This document shows, in pieces, positions 27,452 to 34,305 of a stretch of DNA of 34,305 nt. Source of the stretch: a bacterium (lineage in GTDB: Bacteria > Bacteroidota > Bacteroidia > Cytophagales > Cyclobacteriaceae). The stretch's first letter is position 1, and each line of letters starts with the position of its first letter. The notes below the pieces were generated by a model. It ran no database searches. It saw only the letters and a program-made list of their open reading frames with translations, and was not told the origin of the DNA. Both the position numbers and the translations under genes were made by a program. Location of the stretch: contig JANSWY010000051.1 of the NCBI GenBank assembly GCA_024743255.1, positions 1-34,305 on the forward strand, given 5' to 3'.

Positions 27452-28258
27452 ATGAACCTTACATATAAACATCCCTTATTGTTCCTGGCTTTGCTGCTGC
27501 TAATTGTGCCACTATCAGCTCAAGACACCAGTTCGCTTCCAGGATACTTAGAAAGATTTGAACAAATCAGAAACGAATTTTACGATCCAGCAAACGGATA
27601 CTTCAGTGCAGATGGAGCGCCATATCATTCCATTGAAACACTCATCGTAGAAGCTCCTGATCAGGGCCATGAATCTACATCAGAGCTTTATAGCTATTGG
27701 GTGTGGCTAGAAGCCATGCATGGAAGATTGACTGGCGATTGGCAACCACTAAATGATGTCTGGACGGCAATGGAAGAACAAATCATTCCAACACCGCAGG
27801 ACCAGCCAACTACATCATTTTACAACCCCACGAGCCCAGCAACATACGCTCCCGAATTCCCAACTCCTGAAGGGTATCCAGCTCCATTGGGATTTAGTAT
27901 TCCTGTAGGTGAGGACCCTGTATCGCCGGATTTATTTGCTACATATGGAAATAATGATATCTACGGTATGCATTGGTTGTTGGATTGTGATAACTTTTAT
28001 GGTTACGGAAAAAGAGGAGATGGAGTGAGTACACCTTCTTATATCAATACTTTCCAACGTGGAGAACAGGAATCCACCTGGGAGACAATTCCGCACCCTT
28101 CCTGGGATGACTTTTCTTCAGGAAGTGCGGATGGATTCCTGCCTCTATTCACTTTGGACGCCAATTACACTGAGCAGTGGAGATACACTAATGCTCCTGA
28201 TGCGGATGCTAGAGTGGTACAAGCCATGTATTGGGCTTACCTCTGGACTCTTGAATAA
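27452..28258 (+). CDS. GH48 N-terminal part (before the in-frame stop)
   Basis: These 268 residues carry the signal peptide and the first 40 percent of the GH48 domain. They include the conserved acidic segment IETLIVEAPDQGHESTSE, which holds the Glu described as general acid in this family, and WLLDCDNFYGYG, which aligns with the segment holding the proposed base. Cut at codon 269, the barrel would be incomplete and the product should not fold as an active cellulase. If the stop is a sequencing error, this is simply the start of the full enzyme. Confidence 0.8.
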   Translation: MNLTYKHPLLFLALLLLIVPLSAQDTSSLPGYLERFEQIRNEFYDPANGYFSADGAPYHSIETLIVEAPDQGHESTSELYSYWVWLEAMHGRLTGDWQPLNDVWTAMEEQIIPTPQDQPTTSFYNPTSPATYAPEFPTPEGYPAPLGFSIPVGEDPVSPDLFATYGNNDIYGMHWLLDCDNFYGYGKRGDGVSTPSYINTFQRGEQESTWETIPHPSWDDFSSGSADGFLPLFTLDANYTEQWRYTNAPDADARVVQAMYWAYLWTLE

Positions 28259-28261
28259 GGA

Positions 28262-30682
28262 TTGGATCCTGCTACAACTATTCCCATAGACAAAACTGTA
28301 AAAATGGGTGACTACCTGCGCTTAGCGATGTTTGATAAATATTTCAAACCACTAGGAACTCAAAATCCGCAGGGACCAGGAGGTCAGGGATATGAGAGTG
28401 CTCATTACCTGATGTCCTGGTATTACTCATGGGGTGGGAATATTCCTGCTGGAAACCAAGGAGGATGGTCCTGGAGAATTGGTTCGAGTCATTGTCATTT
28501 TGGATATCAAAATCCTGTTGCCGCTTGGGTGCTTAGTAATGTTCCTGCATTCCAACCACCATCCGCAAATGGAGTCACGGATTGGGCCACAAGTTTCGAC
28601 CGACAAATGGAATTTTATCAATACCTGCAATCTGCTCAAGGACCAATTTCTGGTGGTGTTACCAATAGCTGGAATGGAGACTACAGTCCACATCCTACTG
28701 GCAAATCAACATTTTATGCCATGGCTTTTGATGATAATCCAGTTTATGAAGACCCGGGAAGTAATACCTGGCCAGGTTTCCAGGGTTGGTCCATGGAAAG
28801 AATTGCAGAATTGTACTACCTCAATAATGATCAAAGAGCTAAAGCATTGATGGATAAATGGGCTCCATGGGTAATTTCTGAGATTCAATTAATTGGAGAT
28901 AATGATTTTATGATCCCTGCAACATTCGAATGGACAGGAGAACCAGATGTTTGGGGTGGAGCACCTTCAGCAAATACTGGACTTACTGTACAGGTCACTG
29001 ATTATGGTAGAGATCTTGGAGTAACCGCATCTTTCGCCCGGACTTTAATCTATTACGCCGCTGCTACAGAAAAATATGATGTCCTTGACGAAGCTTCCAG
29101 AGATATGGCAAAGGAATTACTTGATAGAATGTGGACTTCCTACAAAGACGATAAAGGACTTTCTGCTCCTGAAGGAAGAGGTGACTACACCAGATTCTTT
29201 GAACAGGAAGTTTATGTGCCAGCTGGTTTCTCTGGCACCATGGCCAATGGAGATTTAATTGAGCCAGGTGTATCATTCTTCGATATCAGAAGTCAGTATG
29301 CGAATGATCCAATGTTTGCAGATCTTCAAGCAAGCTATAATGCAGGTGAGGAATTTACAGTGAACTACCATAGAAGCTGGGCCCAAATTGAGATTGCTTT
29401 AGCAAATGCTGAATTCGGATTGTTCTTCGGAGATGCTCAAATCAATAAAAAGCCTGTTGTAGCAATAACTTCTCCAGCAGACAGCTCAAAATATACTTCG
29501 GATCCTGTAGATATTGCAATCACAGCAACAGCCACGGATGAAGATGGAACAGTTTCACAGGTAGAGTTTTTCCTTGATGGTGTTTCAATTGGCGTTGATC
29601 TTACAGCACCTTATTCTGCAACAGCCTTGAATGTTTCTAATGGAACTTATCAGATATCTGCAGTGGCAACAGATGATGCAGGAGCAACATCCACAGACGT
29701 AATTAGTATTTCTGTTGGTAATTCTCCACCAATAGCTGCGTTTTCAGCTTCCAGTATTTCTGGTTTAGAACCGCTAACCGTAGATTTTGATGCTTCCGCT
29801 TCCTCAGATCCAGACAATGATCCATTGACCTATTCGTGGGATTTTGGAGATGGAAGTACTGGAGTTGGCGTTTTGGCTACTCACACTTTTGCTTCTCAAG
29901 GAACATATGATGTGACTTTGACAGTCTCAGATGGAAATGGAGGAGTTTCAACGGCCACTCAGCAAATTGAAGTATTATCATCTTCTTGCGATTTGTTGAG
30001 TTTCTTTGGTGTACCGAGAACTACAGGTTTGCCAAGCATTGAGAATGCTTCTTATAATGAAATTCATGTATTAGGAACCGGTGGTCCCGATTTGTCTAAT
30101 ATGAGCAACTTTACTATCAATTGGGCGAATGAAAGCTGGGGATCCGGTTTGTGGCAGATGTCGGCTCAGACTAGTAATGGAGTACCAAGTTGGTGGAATG
30201 ATTTGAGACAGGTTTCTACAAACTCATTTGTCAGTTCTTCTCCGCAGGTAACATTTACCAATTCAGGATTTAGTGGCCTGGATGGTACTTATTATGCAAA
30301 TACAGATGGTGCCAATTTCGTGCTTGTAGAAACTAGTGGTGCTTATGGAATCTATTTCAGCAATTCTGCTACTGCACCTTCAGTATGTCTGTCAAATGCC
30401 AGAATGGTCGATGAAGAAACAGAACAAACCGAGCTTATGAATTATGATGTTTCTGTCTATCCAAATCCTTCAAATGGGAGCTTCAATTTGAGAATGCCAA
30501 AGCTGGAAAATGTAGAATCTATTATTCTATTCAATGCTTTGGGTCAAAAAATGGAAGAGTTGAATTTAGCAAAATATAGCAACGGAGAGATCAGTTTTGG
30601 TGAGTCCTTGAAAAAGGGATTCTACCTGCTTAATGTGGTGATCAATGGTAAAAAGCAAACTATGCCGATTATTAAAAATTAG
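28262..30682 (+). CDS. GH48 C-terminal part, Ig-like, PKD, Trp-rich module and T9SS sorting domain
   Basis: The frame continues one codon after the TAA in the same phase, at a TTG, for 806 residues. It holds the remaining GH48 domain (MGDYLRLAMFDKYF, SSHCHFGYQNPVAAW, FARTLIYYAAATEKYD, NYHRSWAQIEIALANAEFG). An Ig-like domain (PVVAITSPADSSKY), a PKD domain (YSWDFGDGS), the Trp-rich module and a sorting domain ending MPIIKN follow. No signal peptide or convincing ribosome site precedes this part, so alone it could not be exported. It is best read as the rest of the upstream gene. Confidence 0.8.
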   Translation: MDPATTIPIDKTVKMGDYLRLAMFDKYFKPLGTQNPQGPGGQGYESAHYLMSWYYSWGGNIPAGNQGGWSWRIGSSHCHFGYQNPVAAWVLSNVPAFQPPSANGVTDWATSFDRQMEFYQYLQSAQGPISGGVTNSWNGDYSPHPTGKSTFYAMAFDDNPVYEDPGSNTWPGFQGWSMERIAELYYLNNDQRAKALMDKWAPWVISEIQLIGDNDFMIPATFEWTGEPDVWGGAPSANTGLTVQVTDYGRDLGVTASFARTLIYYAAATEKYDVLDEASRDMAKELLDRMWTSYKDDKGLSAPEGRGDYTRFFEQEVYVPAGFSGTMANGDLIEPGVSFFDIRSQYANDPMFADLQASYNAGEEFTVNYHRSWAQIEIALANAEFGLFFGDAQINKKPVVAITSPADSSKYTSDPVDIAITATATDEDGTVSQVEFFLDGVSIGVDLTAPYSATALNVSNGTYQISAVATDDAGATSTDVISISVGNSPPIAAFSASSISGLEPLTVDFDASASSDPDNDPLTYSWDFGDGSTGVGVLATHTFASQGTYDVTLTVSDGNGGVSTATQQIEVLSSSCDLLSFFGVPRTTGLPSIENASYNEIHVLGTGGPDLSNMSNFTINWANESWGSGLWQMSAQTSNGVPSWWNDLRQVSTNSFVSSSPQVTFTNSGFSGLDGTYYANTDGANFVLVETSGAYGIYFSNSATAPSVCLSNARMVDEETEQTELMNYDVSVYPNPSNGSFNLRMPKLENVESIILFNALGQKMEELNLAKYSNGEISFGESLKKGFYLLNVVINGKKQTMPIIKN
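29987..30388 (+). repeat. Trp-rich module X, copy 2 (GH48 gene)
   Basis: Second copy of the 134-residue module, between a PKD domain and the T9SS sorting domain and bounded by Cys at both ends as in GH9. Landmarks are NWANESWGSGLWQMS, PSWWNDLRQVSTN and GLDGTYYAN. Confidence 0.85.
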
Positions 30683-30808
30683 GCTTTTTACCAATCACTT
30701 GTCCAGTTATAAATGGGTCGAGATCCGGGAAATTACTCCTGGATCTGATCCTGTTTATGGGGACCAACACAACTAAAAGATACAAGAGGAAATAATGAAG
30801 ATTAAAGC

Positions 30809-33800
30809 ATGAACAATCAATCACATCAATCGAAATGGTGGAGGAAGTTTCTTTTTCTTATGGTAGGGATACTGGCAGTTGCAGGATTAGCCTTTCGAAA
30901 CCTGGATTTATTACCTGATGGCACAATGGGCCCACAGCTTATAGAGCAAACCTGGCCAGCCGGAACTTTCTTGTCACACTTTCCAGAAGGAGATAGAATC
31001 AATACTTACCATAGAAATTATTTAATGATCGCCGGACAGGAAGGGACCGGTATTTGGGATATCTCAAATCCAACTGACCCAACAAGACTAAAATTTAATG
31101 GTGCCGGAAATAACGGTCACCGATGGTATAAAATTGGGGATCTTTATTGGAGAGAATATTCAGTTCCTGAAACTGATGGTACACCATACCGGTATCTGGA
31201 TATGTCGGATATGCTGGACCTTAAACCGGTTATTGATTCCAATGTCCTTCACACCGTGTTACAAGGAAATCCAAGATTTGATAAACTGGAAACATTCCCA
31301 CATACTATTGAAGCAGGTTCTGTATTTGATATGCGAACTGGAGAGACTTTGGGGGATTTGCCGGTAACTATCAATAAACCAGATATTGTAGTACGCATAG
31401 GTAACTATGTTTATTATGTTCCGCAAAGTGGAGAAATATCAGTATTCGATTTAGGAGACCCAATGAATGTCAAGTTCCTGGGTTCATTTGGAGGAGATAT
31501 CCCTCATGAGCAATATAGTACGGGAATCCAGTTGTGGAGAAATTATCTGGTATACATGAGCGGAAATGAATCAGAAAACAATCTGGTAGCATTTGATATC
31601 TCAGATCCCACCAATGTTGTTCATGGGTTTAATGTTTCATCTGATGATATCACATTGGGGCGATACATGATCTTTCAGGATGAATTTGGGTTTACAGGAA
31701 GATTTGATCGAGGGGTAAAATACAACTTTGAAGAGATGAGAGTGGAACAGGAGTTTTTTCCTCCATCCACGGATGAGACTTTACAATTCCTGGATAACCA
31801 ATGGATGCCAATTGGAAATGTAGTTGTTGCGAGTGGAGATGGCAAAACTTCTATTTTCAGTCATCAAGATGGTTTAGATAATCGACCTCCAACTGTTGGT
31901 TTTCATTTCCCAAGACCTGGAGATATCAACCAACCTGTTACAACAACATTGGGGTTTGTGATTAATGAGACTATCAATGATTTAACCTTAAATGACACCA
32001 ATATTCAGGTAAGCCCAATTGGAGGTGACCGAATAGAGGGAGATATCAGTTCAACTTCCTACCAGGTGGTAAATTATGCTCCAAAACAACCATTACTTCC
32101 GAACACTACTTATGAAGTGAAATTTGTAGAAGGAGGAGTAAAAGATGCTGTAGGAAACGGAATAGAGGAATATGTGTTCTATTTCACTACTGGTGGAGAT
32201 GCGTCTAACCAAGCTCCCGTTACTGGAGGTATTGATATTGATGTTGCGTCACCATTTTTGTCTGGGAATGAAGTTGGGTTCACTGTGCATGCCACTGACC
32301 CTGATGGAAATGCCTTAGTTTATAATTGGGATTTTGGAGATGGTTCACCGAAGACTGGCTGGATTGGTGCTGCTGCTCAACATACTTATGCAGAGGCTGG
32401 TAACTATCATGTTCAAGTGCAGATTTCAGATCAGAATGGTGGTTTTACTGTTGATTCCAGATCTGTAAGTGTGGTTGAAGTACAACCAGTTTCTCAACCA
32501 ACCCAATCGGGGCCAATTGCCATAGATGAGGCGAACAGAATTGTCTGGGTTGTGAATCCAGATAATAATACCTTATCAAAAATAGATGCTGATGCTTTGA
32601 CATTACTTGGAGAATATCCTACAGGTAAGGATCCAGTCAATGTATCTATAGATGGGGATGGCCAAGTTTGGGTGACTTGCAGAGATGATGATGTTATTCA
32701 AATTTTCAATCAAACTGGAGTATTAGCTAAAACCATCAATCTTCATCAAGGATCAGCACCATATGGGATTGTATTTTCATCTTCGAATGACCAGGGATTT
32801 GTATCAGTATTCGGATCGGGGAAAGTATTGGAGGTAAATGGATTAACGAATTCAATAGTTGGTGAGGTGGACTTAGGACCAACTCCAAGAGCATTATCAC
32901 TTACGGGAGATGGATCGAAACTATTAGTCACTCGATTTATCTCTGCAAATAATGAAGGACAGGTTTGGGAGGTTAATACTTCTAATTTGAGTCTTACGAG
33001 TACCATTTCTCTTCCATTGGATAACACAACAGTTGATAATGGAAATCAGGCAAGAGGACTGCCGAATTATGTGGCTGGTATTTCGATTCATCCTTACAAT
33101 AACACTAGTTGGACAGTAGCTAAAAAAGACAATATCCTAAGAGGAAAAGCAAGAGATGGCCAATCCCTTACTTTTGATAATGCAGTCAGAACGGCTATTA
33201 GTCAATTGGATCTTAATCTTGGTACGGAAGTCATTAGTAATCGCATTGATATTGATAACCATGGTCAACCATCATTTGCACAGTTCAGTCCAAGTGGCAA
33301 TCATCTTTTCTTAGCCATGCAAGGCAATAATCATCTAATTGTCATTGACCCAAAAACAGGTTTAGAGTTATTGAAAACCGAGGTTGGACTAGCACCTCAA
33401 GGAATCGCAATTGACGCTCAAACCAATCGTGTTTTTGTGAAAAATTTCATGGATAGAACAGTTACGGTACTGGATGCTGCTGATTTAATGACCAATGGAG
33501 ATGGTGGTTTGCAACAACTTTCTGTAATAGGTACAGTAGCTCAGGAACAGTTGACTTCTCAAGTATTATTAGGAAAACAAATCTTTTACAATGCGGCCGA
33601 TATAAGAATGGGAACTGATGGTTATATCAGTTGTGCCAGTTGCCACATCGATGGAACTGAAGACGGAAGAGTTTGGGATTTTACAGATAGAGGAGAAGGG
33701 TTGAGAAATACCATTTCACTAAAAGGAAGAGCAGGTACCGGTCATGGAAGAGTCCATTGGAGTGCCAATTTTGATGAGATTCAGGATTTTGAAAATGATA

Positions 33801-34305
33801 TAAGAGGACACTTCAATGGTGAAGGTTTCTTAACTGATGCTGACTTTAGTAATGGAACCACATCCCTACCATTGGGAGATCCTAAAGCAGGTAAGTCAGT
33901 TGAATTGGATGCAATTGCTGCATATTTGGAGTCATTGACAGAAGTCGAAAAAAGTCCATGGAAAAATCATGATGGTACATTAACTGATGATGCATTAGCT
34001 GGTAAAACCATTTTCCAAAACCTTAATTGTCAATCGTGTCATGGAGGATCAGAATTTACTGATAGTGGAACAGGAAGACTACATGATGTTGGATCAATTT
34101 TAGGGACAAGTGGAAATAGGCTAGGAGGTGAGCTGGCAGGAATTGATGTGCCAACTCTTAAAGGTGTTTGGGCAACTGGTCCATACCTTCATGATGGGTC
34201 AGCTTTATTGATTGAAGATGTCTTTGGAATTGATGGTGCTCATGGTAATACGGATCAGCTTATCACAAATGAGTTTAATCAATTGTTGGCATACTTGAAG
34301 CAAAT
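30809..34305 (+). CDS. Large multidomain protein with beta-propellers, Ig-like, PKD and two-haem cytochrome c module (partial)
   Basis: The frame is open from the ATG at 30809 to the window end (1165 complete codons, no stop). An N-terminal membrane helix (about 13-29, FLFLMVGILAVAGLAF) is followed by LVIVD-like repeats (about 70-275, GTGIWDISNPTDP, SVFDLGDPMN, VAFDISDPTN). A bacterial Ig-like domain (about 356-461), a PKD domain (about 467-558, YNWDFGDGSP) and a YncE/NHL-like beta-propeller (about 560-890) come next. The cytochrome module (from about 905) has two CxxCH haem sites, CASCH (942-946) and CQSCH (1074-1078), and ends with GVWATGPYLHDGSA, a pattern of MauG/di-haem peroxidase relatives. 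It should be exported and matured with haem c in the periplasm or on the surface. It lies 126 bases after the GH48 gene; a redox role in cellulose attack is inference. Confidence 0.9.
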   Translation, partial: MNNQSHQSKWWRKFLFLMVGILAVAGLAFRNLDLLPDGTMGPQLIEQTWPAGTFLSHFPEGDRINTYHRNYLMIAGQEGTGIWDISNPTDPTRLKFNGAGNNGHRWYKIGDLYWREYSVPETDGTPYRYLDMSDMLDLKPVIDSNVLHTVLQGNPRFDKLETFPHTIEAGSVFDMRTGETLGDLPVTINKPDIVVRIGNYVYYVPQSGEISVFDLGDPMNVKFLGSFGGDIPHEQYSTGIQLWRNYLVYMSGNESENNLVAFDISDPTNVVHGFNVSSDDITLGRYMIFQDEFGFTGRFDRGVKYNFEEMRVEQEFFPPSTDETLQFLDNQWMPIGNVVVASGDGKTSIFSHQDGLDNRPPTVGFHFPRPGDINQPVTTTLGFVINETINDLTLNDTNIQVSPIGGDRIEGDISSTSYQVVNYAPKQPLLPNTTYEVKFVEGGVKDAVGNGIEEYVFYFTTGGDASNQAPVTGGIDIDVASPFLSGNEVGFTVHATDPDGNALVYNWDFGDGSPKTGWIGAAAQHTYAEAGNYHVQVQISDQNGGFTVDSRSVSVVEVQPVSQPTQSGPIAIDEANRIVWVVNPDNNTLSKIDADALTLLGEYPTGKDPVNVSIDGDGQVWVTCRDDDVIQIFNQTGVLAKTINLHQGSAPYGIVFSSSNDQGFVSVFGSGKVLEVNGLTNSIVGEVDLGPTPRALSLTGDGSKLLVTRFISANNEGQVWEVNTSNLSLTSTISLPLDNTTVDNGNQARGLPNYVAGISIHPYNNTSWTVAKKDNILRGKARDGQSLTFDNAVRTAISQLDLNLGTEVISNRIDIDNHGQPSFAQFSPSGNHLFLAMQGNNHLIVIDPKTGLELLKTEVGLAPQGIAIDAQTNRVFVKNFMDRTVTVLDAADLMTNGDGGLQQLSVIGTVAQEQLTSQVLLGKQIFYNAADIRMGTDGYISCASCHIDGTEDGRVWDFTDRGEGLRNTISLKGRAGTGHGRVHWSANFDEIQDFENDIRGHFNGEGFLTDADFSNGTTSLPLGDPKAGKSVELDAIAAYLESLTEVEKSPWKNHDGTLTDDALAGKTIFQNLNCQSCHGGSEFTDSGTGRLHDVGSILGTSGNRLGGELAGIDVPTLKGVWATGPYLHDGSALLIEDVFGIDGAHGNTDQLITNEFNQLLAYLKQ

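Larger units (their letters stand above)
27452..30682 (+). pseudogene. GH48 cellulase gene interrupted by an in-frame TAA
   Basis: One reading frame runs for 1077 codons except for a single TAA at 28256-28258 (codon 269). The ATG at 27452 gives a clean signal peptide ending PLSAQ; a GTG at 27395 lies inside the preceding hairpin and is rejected. The parts are a GH48 catalytic domain (about 25-665), an Ig-like domain (about 667-760), a PKD domain (about 760-843), the Trp-rich module (846-979) and a T9SS sorting domain (about 1000-1076). GH48 enzymes are reducing-end cellobiohydrolases that work with GH9 enzymes. The stop falls between YWAYLW and MGDYLRLAMFDKYF, within conserved sequence, and no frameshift is involved. 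A single C-to-T or G-to-T change from a sense codon such as CAA or GAA would explain it. A sequencing error, a strain-specific mutation, or readthrough are all possible. Confidence 0.88.

Noticed and set aside
28256-28258. Recoding of the stop as selenocysteine or pyrrolysine
   Set aside because: Those use TGA and TAG; this codon is TAA, and no special element is seen.
28262-28306. Independent gene starting after the TAA in GH48
   Set aside because: The start would be a TTG one codon after the stop, with no signal peptide and in the middle of a conserved catalytic domain; it is the same gene.
28434-28850. 138-residue plus-strand open frame inside the GH48 gene
   Set aside because: It is out of frame with the GH48 domain and has no family features; it is a shadow of the real gene.
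30722-30745. Terminator after the GH48 gene
   Set aside because: GATCCGGG and CCTGGATC can pair, but no T-run follows, so it is at most a weak hairpin.
30795-30812. Five-codon upstream frame (MKIKA) overlapping the start of the cytochrome protein
   Set aside because: It is too short to separate from chance, and there is no sign of a leader peptide function.
19520-34305. Complete Sus-type polysaccharide utilisation locus
   Set aside because: No SusC-like TonB receptor or SusD-like lipoprotein is present in the window.

Overview
This window looks like chromosome from a marine-type gliding member of the Bacteroidota, most likely order Cytophagales. The base composition is AT-rich, and Shine-Dalgarno sequences are weak. 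Secreted proteins end in type IX secretion (T9SS) C-terminal sorting domains. LytS/LytTR, AraC-GyrI and hybrid two-component (HTCS) regulators are typical of the phylum. Genus and species cannot be fixed from the sequence alone.

Layout. (1) 1-5598, minus strand: an efflux or type I export operon read as tetR - ABC ATPase/permease - HlyD adaptor - TolC (cut by the window edge). Neighbouring genes overlap or nearly touch. The nucleotide-binding domain is degenerate at several motifs. (2) 5599-5956: a gene-free stretch with heptameric repeats and a terminator. (3) 5957-10320, minus: a secreted trypsin-like protease with PKD and sorting domains, a lipoprotein-like flavin amine oxidase, and a small exported beta-rich protein. 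(4) 10535-12277, plus: a LytS-type histidine kinase and its LytTR regulator. (5) 12570-14394, plus: an AraC-GyrI regulator and a membrane fatty-acid hydroxylase/sterol desaturase, flanked by further heptamer repeats. (6) 14436-19309: a peroxide-defence locus. A minus-strand ankyrin - unknown - VOC operon diverges from oxyR, followed by katG. A near-identical 15-nt palindrome lies at the oxyR start codon and upstream of katG.

(7) 19520-34305, plus: a cellulose-degradation island and the most interesting part. A 1406-residue HTCS sensor-regulator is followed by a GH9-CBM3c cellulase with three PKD domains. Next comes a GH48 cellulase, rare in Bacteroidota, interrupted by one in-frame TAA. Last is a very large open-ended protein (at least 1165 residues) that combines LVIVD-like repeats, an Ig-like domain, a PKD domain, a beta-propeller and a two-haem cytochrome c module. 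It runs off the window without a stop.

GH9 and GH48 carry the same 134-residue, tryptophan-rich module between their last PKD domain and their T9SS sorting domain. I do not recognise it as a named carbohydrate-binding module. Its position, aromatic content and conservation despite many synonymous changes make it a good candidate for an undescribed cellulose-binding module.

The working model is that the HTCS senses a soluble product of cellulose and switches on secreted GH9 and GH48, which would act together as in cellulolytic Firmicutes and Actinobacteria. The cytochrome protein may add a redox function at the cell surface. No SusC/SusD pair and no lytic polysaccharide monooxygenase gene is visible in the window. 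No rRNA, tRNA, CRISPR array, insertion sequence or phage gene was seen.
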